64,000 nucleotides of DNA from Didymella arachidicola. Its lineage: Eukaryota > Ascomycota > Dothideomycetes > Pleosporales > Didymellaceae. The position numbers were made by a program, and so were the translations under genes. The DNA is taken from assembly GCA_016630955.3 (NCBI GenBank), contig CM049988.1, positions 1,984,001 to 2,048,000 of the forward strand, written 5' to 3'. Shown here piece after piece: positions 1-9,785 of the stretch; the stretch's first letter is position 1; each line of letters starts with the position of its first letter. Below the pieces are notes generated by a model. The model searched no databases and had not been told where the DNA came from. It worked only from the letters and a program-made list of their open reading frames with translations.

Positions 1-268
1 ACAAGCGAGGGGGTTCTCCTCGCTGTATAAGGTAAAGAACGTGATCAACAATCGCCTCCTCTGCGTGCTCATCCAGATACCGTCGGCTAGGCATAGAATC
101 AACTCTTGAGGGCTGTCCAGCGCGTCGTTGGGCTAGTGTAGTTCGGGGCACGTTGAAGATAGCTGCAACGCGTCGCAGGGAGAGATTCGCATCCTGTTTG
201 ATAGCTTGAAGTGCAAGCTGTATCCGAGCTTCTTTTAACGCGTCTGATTGACCTTGTTGTTGAGGCAT
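1..268 (-). CDS. DDE/pogo-type transposase, N-terminal fragment (partial at window edge)
   Basis: The first 89 codons of the same transposase as at 2286-3917. The ATG is at 268-266, and the frame stays open to the window edge. The visible part is the N-terminal helix-turn-helix (Psq/CENPB-like) DNA-binding region that recognises the terminal repeats; the catalytic domain lies outside the window. No mismatch to the other copy was seen, so the two copies are probably recent products of one active element. Completeness cannot be judged here. Confidence 0.8.
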   Translation of the reverse strand, partial: MPQQQGQSDALKEARIQLALQAIKQDANLSLRRVAAIFNVPRTTLAQRRAGQPSRVDSMPSRRYLDEHAEEAIVDHVLYLIQRGEPPRL

Positions 269-349
269 TAGTGTAGGGAGAGAGTTTTGGTGTGGTCTTG
301 GCAAAAGTGGCCCACTAGACAGGGTGGCCCACTTACCCGTGAGGTACGT
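1..349 (-). mobile_element. Pogo/Fot1-like transposon, 5' part (element A', cut by window edge)
   Basis: This is the reverse complement of positions 2205-2553, compared block by block without finding a mismatch, so it is a second copy of the element at 2205-4069 in opposite orientation. The terminal inverted repeat occupies 286-349 and begins ACGTACCTCACGGG when read inward. It is followed by TA at 350-351, the expected target duplication. The rest lies beyond the left edge, so whether this copy is intact cannot be seen. Confidence 0.9.
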
Positions 350-353
350 TATA

Positions 354-2200
354 ACGTAAGTGCATAGCGAGTGACGCGGATAAGCGAGTGACGCGCCCTA
401 ATAAGCTGTTAGGCCTACTAACTGCAACAGTACAACACTACAACGTTGTACTGTAGCTTACAGTACAGAATATTAATCGCTAACCTCTACTACATCTTTC
501 TTACAAGTGCGCGAATTGTGACCAATCTCTCCGCAGCGCTTACAGTGCCTTTTACCGCTCTTGCCTGCACCTGTTCGAACCCTACCCTCACGACTCTCCC
601 CTTCAACCTGCGCCTTAACGTCGCGTTGAGCTATTAAGTCCTCTGCCTCTTCCTTTGACAGGTCTCCGCCCTTCTGAATACGCTTTCTTTTCCGTGATTT
701 ACGCTCAGAGGCTGCTTTATTTGACGCTTCAAGCTGCAGCACTCGGGCTGCTAATAACGTCTGCCCATGCAGCAGCATTGCCGTGCCTCTCTGCAGCTGA
801 TCAACGATCTCAACCATCGGAGTTGGTGACGATCCTTGGTGCTTTTGAATACGATCGCGAAGCAGCGTTGATTGAGCCTGGATCTTATTGGCGTTGGTGG
901 GTGTCTTAGGGTTCCATTCGAGCTCCTCTAAGAGCGGCGGTGTTAGCGTGCGGACCTTAACATCAAGCTTTGATAGCACCACCGATGGATCTCTAGGCAC
1001 TAATCTAGTTGCCTTAAAGCTTGCTGTGATGTTTGCCTTTGAAAACGCCTGCTTAAATACCTTTGCAAAGGTCGCGATGAAGGCTTTCTTGTCAATTCTG
1101 CCAATATGGTCTAATGCCAAGCCTCTGATCTCTCTGCTGTACGCTCGCTTCAGGGGGGCAAAACAACCCACGTTAAGCGGCTGAAGGATGTGTGACGAGT
1201 GCGGAGGCATACAGAGGGTAATTATCTTGTTCTGCTCGCAAAGCTCCTGGAAAGAGAGCGACTTGTGGCTCTCGTGGCTGTCAAGTATCAGCAGCACGTA
1301 GCTACCTACCCTCTGGCCTTTAATCCGCTTAATAAAGTGCCTGAGCCAGGCTACACCAAGCTCGTTGGTAGTCCAGCCGTTGTCACTTACCCTAATGCGC
1401 CATTAGGGCTTTAAATCAGGGAACCAAGCTTCGTCGTGGTTCTTCGCTTTGAAGATAAGGTAGGGCGCGATTGCCCAGCCCATCGCGTTGATCGCAGCGA
1501 TTAGAGTCACCCACTCACGATCTCCCTGCTGGACTCCAATAGGCTCAGTACGTCTCTCTGATGCAGTAACTACTTTGACTCGACTTCCAACGCCCATAGT
1601 GAAGCCAGTCTCGTCAAAGTTGTAGGTATCTTCGTCCAGGATACCGTACTTGGCCTTAACGTTCTGTACCAGGTCAAACCAGGGCTTAACGACAGCTGGG
1701 TCGCTGCAGAGGACTCTCTGGCGATCCCTCTGTCGAGTTATTCGCGATTTCACTCCAGGCTCGCGTTTAACGAAGTTTAAGGCCCATCGCAAGCCAACAG
1801 GGCCTGCGTCGCGTGCAGCGCGCAGTTGATTAGCCATATCTTCAACCCAACGAAGCGTTAGGCTAGATCCTTGCTGGTCAAGCTTCCTTATGTACTTTAC
1901 AAGGGTCTGCTCTTCTGCCTTAGTAAGATTCGATGATTTGGGGTGGGTATCGCGTGTTGATCGCGTTCCAGCGCGTCGGCGGCGGAGAGTTGCCTCTGAG
2001 ACCTTGTAAACTACAGCAGCGCGTCGCACGCTTAGTTCTTGAGGTTTTTTAATTGCTTAGAGTGCAAGATTGATTCTCTCTTCATTTAGAAGTAATTCAA
2101 GGTCTGGTGGTTGATCTATTGAGGTTTGAAGGTAGGTAGACCCATCGGCTTGTTGGGGCGCGTCACTCGCTTATCCGCGTCACTCGCTATGCACTTACGT
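354..2200 (-). mobile_element. Pogo/Fot1-like transposon B, degenerate, lying between the two A copies
   Basis: An 1847-bp element bounded by perfect 45-bp terminal inverted repeats (354-398 and 2156-2200) that begin ACGTAAGTGCATAGCG. Each repeat contains a 12-bp unit, GCGAGTGACGCG, twice (367-378 and 384-395 on the left). The element is flanked by TATA on both sides (350-353 and 2201-2204), which then abut the A' and A elements directly. It encodes a related but diverged transposase on the minus strand that is no longer functional. Confidence 0.88.
473..2158 (-). pseudogene. Transposase pseudogene of element B
   Basis: Homologous to the intact transposase at 2286-3917, with a helix-turn-helix N-terminus, the first catalytic Asp in NFDETGF, the second in ILDSHESH, and a C-terminal CCHC zinc knuckle (CKRCGEIGHNSRTC). 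Three defects are visible. An in-frame TAA lies at 2059-2057, where the intact copy has CAA (Gln, in LALQAIK). A second in-frame TAA lies at 1405-1403. The third catalytic Asp is replaced by Asn (codon at 1174-1172, in LQPLNVGCF against LQLLDVGCF). No ATG is present in frame near the expected start. C-to-T in CA context plus a G-to-A change fit repeat-induced point mutation, though ordinary decay could give the same. The zinc knuckle and the Lys/Arg-rich stretch before it are well preserved. Confidence 0.85.
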
Positions 2201-2204
2201 TATA

Positions 2205-4069
2205 ACGTACCTCACGGGTAAGTGGGCCACCCTGTCTAGTGGGCCACTTTTGCCAAGACCACACCAAAACTCTCTCCCTACACTAATGCCTCAACAACAA
2301 GGTCAATCAGACGCGTTAAAAGAAGCTCGGATACAGCTTGCACTTCAAGCTATCAAACAGGATGCGAATCTCTCCCTGCGACGCGTTGCAGCTATCTTCA
2401 ACGTGCCCCGAACTACACTAGCCCAACGACGCGCTGGACAGCCCTCAAGAGTTGATTCTATGCCTAGCCGACGGTATCTGGATGAGCACGCAGAGGAGGC
2501 GATTGTTGATCACGTTCTTTACCTTATACAGCGAGGAGAACCCCCTCGCTTGTCAGATGTGGCTGATATGGCCAATTTGCTGCGACAAGAGCGTGGAATG
2601 GCCCCTGTTGGCCGAAATTGGCCCAGTACGTTTGTAAAGCGTCAACCAAGGCTAAAAGTAAAGTTTAGTCGCAAGTATGACTACAAGAGAGCCCTCTGCG
2701 AGGATCCTGAGATAATACAGGGCTGGTTCAGCCTAGTAGCTAATGTCAAAGCTAAGTACGGCATTGTGGACGAAGACACGTACAACTTTGACGAGACTGG
2801 CTTTGCAATGGGTCAGATTACCCCTGGAGCAGTGGTTGCAGACGTAGAGAACCGAGGACGAGCAAAGCAGATACAGCCAGGCAATAAGGAGTGGGCTACG
2901 TTAATCTTAGGCGTAAATGCTGCAGGGTGGGCTATTCCACCCTTTATTATCCTTAAAGCCAAAACCCACACCACCAACTGGTCTAAGGACAAAGATCTGC
3001 CCCAGGACTGGGTAATTGGGGTCTCTGAGAACGGCTGGACCAACAACGAGCTTGGTCTTGACTGGTTGAAGCACTTTAACAGGCATACTAAGGAGCGTAC
3101 CTATGGGACCCACCGTTTGCTACTTATAGACGGCCATGAGAGCCACCAGGCCGCAGCATTCACCCAATACTGCAAAGAGAACAAGATTGTAACTCTTACA
3201 ATGCCTGCGCACTCATCGCACCTCTTGCAGCTGCTTGATGTGGGTTGTTTTGCCCCTTTGAAGCGGGAGTACGGGCATCAGGTCAACAAGCTCTCGCGCA
3301 ACCGGATCAACCACATAGACAAGCAGTCGTTCCTAGTATGCTTAAGAGCAGCATATAACGCGACTATCACCCCTAGCAACATCCAGGGAGGGTTCCGAGG
3401 CGCTGGATTGGTCCCCTTTGACCCAGAACGGGTCATATCAACCCTCAATGTGAGGCTGCGGACTCCATCACCCCAACTACCTACCAACAACGAGCCCTGG
3501 CAGTCCCAAACCCCCAAAAACCTGCTTGAATTTCAGTCGCAATCAACTCTAATTCGAGACAAGTATAAGAGGCAGCAGGGCAGCTCACCAAATTCAGTGT
3601 ATAGCGCGCTAGAGCACTATGCAAAGGGGGGAGCAAAGGTAGCGCACCAGCTTGCGTTGATGAGAAAGGAACGTGATGAGCTTCGAGAGGCTCTAGCAGC
3701 TGCAACAGAGCGCAAATCACATAAAAGGAAGCGAATTCAAACAGGAGGGAACATAACAGTTGAAGAGGCACAGCGTTTAACTGCTCTAAAGGAGTTTGGC
3801 GTGCGTGGTGATGGTAAGAAGCCAAAGAAGAGGATGCGCGCTGAAGGAGGTGAACTATCCCAACGACGGTGTGGAACGTGCGGAGAGACAGGGCACAACG
3901 CGCGAACGTGTAAATAACACTTATCTACCATGGACCTTGCCAGGACGTCTTCCTCAGAACCCCCATACGCGAGGTGCTGTTACTATACTACAATTTAATG
4001 TGAAGTTTGGTGTGGTCTTGGCAAAAGTGGCCCACTAGACAGGGTGGCCCACTTACCCGTGAGGTACGT
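2205..4069 (+). mobile_element. Pogo/Fot1-like transposon A, apparently complete
   Basis: A 1865-bp element with perfect 64-bp terminal inverted repeats at 2205-2268 and 4006-4069, flanked by TA at 2203-2204 and 4070-4071, as expected for Tc1/mariner-pogo transposons. It carries one uninterrupted transposase gene starting 81 bp from the left end. Perfect terminal repeats, an open reading frame and the matching inverted copy at 1-349 suggest recent transposition. The right flank (from 4072) is strikingly AT-rich, so the element seems to have landed in older repeat DNA. Confidence 0.92.
2286..3917 (+). CDS. Pogo/Fot1-type DDD transposase with C-terminal zinc knuckle
   Basis: A 543-residue transposase that cuts and pastes its own element. 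Domains run in order: helix-turn-helix (about residues 10-50), a CENPB-type DNA-binding region (about 60-130), and a DDE_1 catalytic core with Asp169 (in NFDETGF), Asp282 (in LLIDGHESH) and Asp318 (in LQLLDVGCF). The last two are 36 residues apart, the usual pogo/Fot1 spacing. A basic stretch (RKSHKRKRIQ) follows, and then a CCHC knuckle (CGTCGETGHNARTC) close to the C-terminus. The frame is open further upstream but only with a TTG, so the first ATG at 2286 is taken as the start. No introns are needed. All catalytic residues are present, so it could be active. Confidence 0.92.
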   Translation: MPQQQGQSDALKEARIQLALQAIKQDANLSLRRVAAIFNVPRTTLAQRRAGQPSRVDSMPSRRYLDEHAEEAIVDHVLYLIQRGEPPRLSDVADMANLLRQERGMAPVGRNWPSTFVKRQPRLKVKFSRKYDYKRALCEDPEIIQGWFSLVANVKAKYGIVDEDTYNFDETGFAMGQITPGAVVADVENRGRAKQIQPGNKEWATLILGVNAAGWAIPPFIILKAKTHTTNWSKDKDLPQDWVIGVSENGWTNNELGLDWLKHFNRHTKERTYGTHRLLLIDGHESHQAAAFTQYCKENKIVTLTMPAHSSHLLQLLDVGCFAPLKREYGHQVNKLSRNRINHIDKQSFLVCLRAAYNATITPSNIQGGFRGAGLVPFDPERVISTLNVRLRTPSPQLPTNNEPWQSQTPKNLLEFQSQSTLIRDKYKRQQGSSPNSVYSALEHYAKGGAKVAHQLALMRKERDELREALAAATERKSHKRKRIQTGGNITVEEAQRLTALKEFGVRGDGKKPKKRMRAEGGELSQRRCGTCGETGHNARTCK

Positions 4070-4071
4070 TA

Positions 4072-4370
4072 TCTAGAGATCTACTTAGGAAATTTAAAAT
4101 ATTCTAATACTAAAGTTATATTAAATATACTAGTTATAATACTAAATTTTAATATCTAGTATTAGTAATTAAGTTTAACCTTTTCTACTTTACTAGTTAA
4201 AAAAATAAGTAACTACCCTAATTAGTAAGAATTAAGATAAACTTTCTATTGTAAAGTTATAGAGAGTTAAATTTAACCTATAGTAGGTCTAAGAAAGTAT
4301 ATTAGTTCCTTAAGCAGATAAAAAGTTATATAGCTTTAAAGTTTCTAGATTTTGCTATTTTTACTAGTAA
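4072..4370. repeat. AT-rich relic, probably RIP-degraded repeat
   Basis: Nearly 300 bp made almost entirely of A and T, with many TA dinucleotides and no open frame, in sharp contrast to the flanks. Element A sits immediately to its left. Known RIP products in Pezizomycotina look like this, so it is probably an old mutated transposon, but no coding remnant is recognisable. Confidence 0.55.
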
Positions 4371-4404
4371 AATCCGCGCATCACGCGAATCCGCGCATCA
4401 CGCG
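4371..4404. repeat. 17-bp tandem duplication, possible old transposon terminus
   Basis: Two exact copies of AATCCGCGCATCACGCG (4371-4387 and 4388-4404) mark the edge where AT-rich DNA returns to normal composition. The doubled GCG/ACGCG pattern resembles the internally duplicated terminal repeat of element B. It may be the outer end of the degraded element, but the matching left end was not found. Confidence 0.5.
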
Positions 4405-6476
4405 CACAGACACGGTAGCGGCCAATCAGAACTCTGTCGTACAATGCTGATGGCGAGAAACCCCAATGTGAGATTTGTTTCTTATAGGAGAGTCGCAGGT
4501 CAGGCTTGCGATGCGATTAACAGTAGACAGATTTCATTCAATATCTACAAGTAGGAAAAGAAAAAGGTAATTCAATTCGGCGGTCTGGTTTGCCGGAAGT
4601 AGATGGGCTAAACGAAGGATTTGCTGGCGTTTACTTGTGATGTTGTGCAGCGCTGTCAAGGCCACCTCTGAGGTAGGCTTCACCATATAGAGCGCGATTC
4701 CTAGGAGATGTTGGGTCGGCACTTCTGCGATGTTGACCGGGCTGGGACATTGTGACTACTCAATATTTTGGCTGAATTTTCAGCCAGAGCAGTTTTGTAA
4801 AGAGTACAGGATTGTAGAACAGGACAGAAGTGTTTTTGAAAATAGTGCCGACAGACGTGCAACTTGGGATTCCGAAGAAGCTGCGAACATAAACCCTCTT
4901 TCAGGATGCTGTGCAATTGGGTCAGTGGAAGAAGTCAACTGCTGTTGCTTCCATGGCTACATCCCCAGCTCCGCAAACAGCTTATGACATTTGCAAGAGG
5001 CAATACGAGAGACCATGTGCTTTGTAAGTGAATGTCTGCGGAATCCAGCGAGGGCCTTGCCCCGTGCAAAATTGCCCAGAAACCGACACACAGGCAGGTG
5101 CCACCTCGCTTCGTATATATGTACGAACTTCGTACGGAGTTAACATGCTAGATTCGATTTACGAGAACCAATTCACAGAGCCTCCCTGAATTTGCGGACC
5201 CACGTACATTATATTCTACAGAAAATGGTCCTTCTAGGAGTGCCAGCATCATTGCCGCGCTGAAAGAGCTGCTTTTGCTGTTACTGCAAGTTGGCTCCTT
5301 CAGAATCTGCTCCTTTGATAAGCAAATATCGATCTATCGTTACTTAGAGGCTACCATGCTTGCCGTTCTTCCCCTCTTAGAAGCAAGTCTTTGATACCGT
5401 ATCGGTCTGATTGTAGTCCTTCTCTCCAGACACCTATCGTTTCTTACATGCTGCAGTCAGGTCAGATACAATAGCAAGATCATTGTAGCCAACAGGATAT
5501 CCATTTGTGTGAAGTGTATGCAAAGATAGGTGTTCAATGCTTCCTGTTTATATAAAGATCTATAGCTTGTATCCGGGTCCTCCGCAACATAAGGACTATC
5601 ATACAGGCCGACAGCAGCTTTAAGACAGTGATGAGATTGACTTTACTGCTGTGGCTGCTGTCTGCAAGCTTGAACGCAACAAACACCTTTGTGCCCGTTC
5701 TCGTATCTATCTATCGCATCCCTCACATCTCTAGTGTTTCATGCGTAAGACCCTTAATATCTCTCTTGCGGTGTATCTAGTGTCGTGGAAAGATGGCCCA
5801 CGACGCTGGCTGGATACAGGTGGAACAGAGGCCGCACCCGAGGCGTGCCCCAGACTGCTGTGAGAATTACGCGATTGTCCGTCGAGTGTGAATTCAGATC
5901 TATGTCTAAGACGTGCTGTCACGTCTGGTGAGCCGATGTCGATGTTGAGATTCGCGCGCAGAATCGCTCATGTACGAGACGGGTCCGATGACGTCACCGC
6001 GTTGAAGATAGGGCAGATGCAGGCTGTCACCTGTAATCCATGTCAACAGCACATGCCTTCTTGATATCTTTGTCGCAGTCGTGAGGCAATTCTTGGGGTC
6101 TAGGCTGTGGGAGCAGCTCACGAGTCGCGACTGCTGGTAGTTAAGGAGATTGAAAGTCAGCCCCAGTCAGCACTACAGCGAGGCTTGCCATCCTTGCATG
6201 GCGCCATACCTTGCATGCTCACGCACTGCCTGTTTTCGACCCACGTCTAATCTGCGGTGCATTAATTACGACCGATCTAGAATCGCACATGCTCCCCTCA
6301 GCCTCACACAACATTGATGGCGTTCTAAAGGTAGACCAACGACGGGTCTTTGGAATCACGAGGCTGCCGTGTCCCCTGTCGAGCTGGAGCCCAGCTGAGC
6401 TTTTTCGAACTACAAATACCCAGGCACCTCCCTCAAATGCATAGTGTATATTAAATGATCGCTTCTGGTAGTCAAC
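4405..6476. other. Intergenic stretch without recognisable gene
   Basis: About 2 kb of ordinary base composition. Only short open frames (under 90 codons) without familiar motifs are present on either strand. I see no tRNA, no terminal repeats and no splice-linked coding tracts. The last few hundred bases are the presumed promoter of the gene starting at 6477. Confidence 0.4.
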
Positions 6477-7115
6477 ATGCGTGTCACTACTCCATACTCG
6501 ATTGTGTCCTTTCTCCTCTCGGCTTTTGCCAGCGCAGCAGCGGCGTATCCACAGCTTCCAGCAACATGTCCACAGATATTGCCTGCGCCCGCCCCGGCGT
6601 TCCTCCCCAATTATTTTCTCCCTAAACCCATAAAAGATTCTCAAGTTGATGACATCGCAACTATCCGCCAGACTCTCCACTTCTACGCTCTTGTCCTTGA
6701 CAGCAAGACCTTCCCTCTCCTCGACCGTGTCTTTACACCAACAGCCACAGCCAACTACTCGGGCCTTGCAGGCATTTTTGAAGGCCTTCCAGCCATCCAG
6801 ACGTTTCTCGCAGGTTCCCTTGCAGACTATCCAAGAACGCAGCACTTGATCAGCAATCACATCATCGACGTGTGTGCATCGAAAAATGCAGTCAGCCAGA
6901 CATACTTCCAAGCTACACACTTTCCGAACACGACAGCCGGTATCTTCACCGCATATGTGACGCATCAAGACGTGTGGGAGAAGACCAAGGACGGCTGGAG
7001 GATTGTATACAGCAACTTTGACATTACGGTAAGCGTCTTTACTCATACAGATGTGAATTTGAGGCAATGTGCTTAGGATGTTTCAGGGAAGACGATGAGA
7101 GGCTATGTAGAGTGA
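6477..7115 (+). CDS. Secreted SnoaL-like (NTF2-fold) domain protein
   Basis: The protein starts with a typical secretion signal (about residues 1-23, hydrophobic FLLSAFASAAAA), then a proline-rich linker, then a SnoaL-like domain (about 55-185) with the pattern of one N-terminal helix pair, LDRVFTPTATANYSG, a helix around IQTFLAG, the HLISNHIIDV strand and a closing DGWRIVYSNFDI strand. SnoaL-like proteins include polyketide cyclases, isomerases and hydratases; the substrate cannot be inferred. An intron is likely at 7029-7076 (GTAAGC to CTTAG, 48 bp), giving about 196 residues and a stop at 7113-7115. Using the CAG at 7084-7086 instead would end the protein earlier. Without splicing the frame ends at 7076. 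A longer open frame on the opposite strand (6219-7067) is treated as a shadow. Confidence 0.75.
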
Positions 7116-7184
7116 CATTGAGTCTTTTAGGGGCTCTAGGTGGTGCAATGATACCGTAGCCTAACCATTCCTCGAATGTTGTGT

Positions 7185-9602
7185 CTACGGAATCTGTACA
7201 TCAAGCTTGTACAGTTTGCCAGCCTGCACATTCTTGACAACATCCCCCTTCAATAGTTCCCCGTCCATCCTCACACTTACATTCTTTACGTCTCCCCGCT
7301 TGATCTCGACCTGAAAGTCTGCACCTCTAAATTGCCTTCTCACATTGATACCGTTCCAGCCCTTCGGCAGCTTTGGGTCGATCTTCAGTCCTTCCTTGAC
7401 ACCCTTTAATCCACACAGGCCTTCGATAATGCAACGATATGCCCAGCTCACTGTACCAGTATTGAAAAGTTGGGAGCTGCGTCCAGCTGTGCGCTGCAGC
7501 TTTTCGACACCCCAGCCACCACGGTAATAGTTGGGTATGAATACCGGTAACTGACCTCTGGCTCGCAGGTCTTCGTCCCCCGGTCCAGCAATCATCTTGC
7601 GAATGCAGTCATATGCACGGTCCGTCTCATCGATTGTATACAGTGCCCATGCATAAAAAGATGCTGCATGGTTGTACACACTGCCGTTCTCACCCTGTCC
7701 AGGGTATTTCTGGGTAACGCGACCTACATCCTCGCGCATCGCAGTGAAAGCTGGCGCAAACATTAGAATGCCGAATGGTGTTGAGAGTTGCTCATCGATC
7801 TGTTGTAAAATCTTCTCGATCTTATCGGGGGAAGCTGCGCCGCCGAGGATACTCCATGCCTGTGGGTTGAGCCAGATTCGACCTTCTTTGTCGTGCTTGG
7901 TACCAAAGGTGACACCGTCATCCGTGATGCCTCGAGAGAACCAGTCGCCATCCCAGAGATGTTCATTGGCTGATTTGTTGACAGCCTCTGCACCCGCGCG
8001 ATATCTGTTTGCGGTATCGGTCTCGCCGATTTGTTCGCAGACATCGGCCCAGAGATTGACAGCGTACGCAGTGGCAACTGTGAGCCACCCTGACACGCCA
8101 ACACCTTTCGGTCCCACCATGTTCATGGGATCACACCAATCGCCTTGAGCGATGTAGCTCAGACCACGAGCATCTCGTGACTTGGACGACAGAAGCCAAT
8201 CCATCGCGCGGCTGAAACGTTGGAAGACTGTATATGTGTCGCCATGCATACCCTTGATTGTCTGATCAAGAAGCGAGTAGTCTCCTGTTTCATTAAGATA
8301 TATCTCAAGTGCAACCGGAAGCCACACGCAGTGATCAGTGTGAGGGACCTGGTTGATGTATTTCAACTCAGCCCCCTCGATGAGCAGTATTCCATCAGGC
8401 ATTGCGCCGCTCTTTTCTTGTTGCCCAATCGCAGTAATGATGGCATCGCGACAAGTGCTAGGCTTGACAAAGGCCATGCCCATATTGTCTTGCAAGTAGT
8501 TGCGGGTTTGGGGATCGGTTGTGAGCCGGTTGACATCGCCATGATAGTATACTTGACGAGGTAACCAATTGTTGATGAAGTTGTCAAGATCTTTATCCGG
8601 TGTCTCAATTTGGATGCAACCACTTCCCGCTGCGATGTACGCTTCGTACTCCTTTCGTGCCTGCGCAAAGCCAGCCTCGCTCAAGTATTTGTTGCGCATT
8701 GAGAGCACTTCTGCTTCATCGAATGCCGGGCCTAACAGGAATCGGTAGTTCTCGGAGCCGTTTGCCTCAAGCTCAATCTGGTACTGTACCGCGGCTGTAG
8801 GTGTCTCATACCGCGCGTCGCTATTACTCATTCGCTCCGCCATCAACGCGTCAGGGTTGTGCAGGGTGCCTTCGCCTTCAAACTCTTCCTGTCTAGTTTC
8901 CCACGCAGTCGGTTTCCGCTCGCATATAAAGTACGTCTTGTCTTTCAAGTACTTGGTCTTTGGGTAGTCTTCCGCCTTTTGATATGGCGTTTTGCAGCTT
9001 CCTACAATGCCACACACAGTCTCGTTCCACTCCGCTTCTTGGTTCATCCAGGACATGTATCCAAATGGAAAGTAAGGATACACACTGATTTTCCGTTTTC
9101 GACCTGAGAGATTTGTCACTTTGACAGTCCATAGCTCGGCAACATCTTCCGTTGGCAGTAGCAGGTTCATCTCTACCCTTACATCATCTTTCTCTACCGT
9201 CCAGCAGATATCAGTTTTTCCAACTGAGAATACGTAACGATCCAACTTGGCTCGTACAGGTTCATGAGGAGCTGACCAGATTTCTTTTGTCTCTTCATCT
9301 TTAACATAAACGAACCGCCCAGGATGATGCGCGTAATAGTTCTGCTCCGGCTGCATGAAGGTTTTGGCCTCGAGACTTGGCGCGTGGACATATTTGGCGG
9401 GCTCAGGCTGCATGAATTGTGCAGTCGCGTAGCCGCGACAGGTAACTTGAATCATCATCTTCTGGTTCCAGAGGAAGCCGCCGGCTTTGGGCATCGCGGT
9501 CGGGTCCATAAGTTCGTAACGGTCGCCATTGTGTGTTGAGCGGATCATGGTGGTTGGTCGGGAGGGTGTTTTGGGTGTTAAAGCGTCTCCTGGTTGTCGC
9601 AT
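7185..9602 (-). CDS. GH94 phosphorylase, probable cellobionic acid phosphorylase
   Basis: An 805-residue single-exon protein of glycoside hydrolase family 94, whose members phosphorolyse beta-linked disaccharides to alpha-glucose 1-phosphate plus the second sugar. The N-terminal half is the beta-sandwich. The (alpha/alpha)6 barrel follows, with the family's Gly-Asp-Trp catalytic motif in IAQGDWCDPMN (Asp about residue 488) and TDHCVWLP further upstream. The family's known fungal member, NdvB of Neurospora crassa, acts on cellobionic acid, the product of oxidative cellulose attack, so this is the best guess; a chitobiose- or cellobiose-type specificity is possible. There is no signal peptide, so it is probably cytosolic. 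The start is the first in-frame ATG (9602-9600); a later ATG at 9548 fits the conserved part equally well. The gene is tail-to-tail with the SnoaL gene. Confidence 0.85.
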   Translation of the reverse strand: MRQPGDALTPKTPSRPTTMIRSTHNGDRYELMDPTAMPKAGGFLWNQKMMIQVTCRGYATAQFMQPEPAKYVHAPSLEAKTFMQPEQNYYAHHPGRFVYVKDEETKEIWSAPHEPVRAKLDRYVFSVGKTDICWTVEKDDVRVEMNLLLPTEDVAELWTVKVTNLSGRKRKISVYPYFPFGYMSWMNQEAEWNETVCGIVGSCKTPYQKAEDYPKTKYLKDKTYFICERKPTAWETRQEEFEGEGTLHNPDALMAERMSNSDARYETPTAAVQYQIELEANGSENYRFLLGPAFDEAEVLSMRNKYLSEAGFAQARKEYEAYIAAGSGCIQIETPDKDLDNFINNWLPRQVYYHGDVNRLTTDPQTRNYLQDNMGMAFVKPSTCRDAIITAIGQQEKSGAMPDGILLIEGAELKYINQVPHTDHCVWLPVALEIYLNETGDYSLLDQTIKGMHGDTYTVFQRFSRAMDWLLSSKSRDARGLSYIAQGDWCDPMNMVGPKGVGVSGWLTVATAYAVNLWADVCEQIGETDTANRYRAGAEAVNKSANEHLWDGDWFSRGITDDGVTFGTKHDKEGRIWLNPQAWSILGGAASPDKIEKILQQIDEQLSTPFGILMFAPAFTAMREDVGRVTQKYPGQGENGSVYNHAASFYAWALYTIDETDRAYDCIRKMIAGPGDEDLRARGQLPVFIPNYYRGGWGVEKLQRTAGRSSQLFNTGTVSWAYRCIIEGLCGLKGVKEGLKIDPKLPKGWNGINVRRQFRGADFQVEIKRGDVKNVSVRMDGELLKGDVVKNVQAGKLYKLDVQIP

Positions 9603-9785
9603 TGAGGAGTATTCACTATCTCGAAGAGCCGGATGCAGGCTGCGGTTGGCGAGCTCGGTAATGGGGCTGGGGCCATTATAAGGCTCGGAAAACAATAAGC
9701 CGCACGCGAAGAGGTACAAGAAGTAGTAAGCGAAACATCGGTGTGGTGTAGTGGGGTTCAGCCTAAACAGGAAATCTTGAGGCGG

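Noticed and set aside
2250..2285. Upstream extension of transposase A starting at a TTG
   Set aside because: The extension lies in the terminal repeat and adjoining leader and has no ATG; the ATG at 2286 fits the family's start.
6219..7067. Long minus-strand open frame (282 codons) over the SnoaL gene
   Set aside because: No domain is recognisable, whereas the plus strand has a signal peptide and a clear SnoaL pattern.
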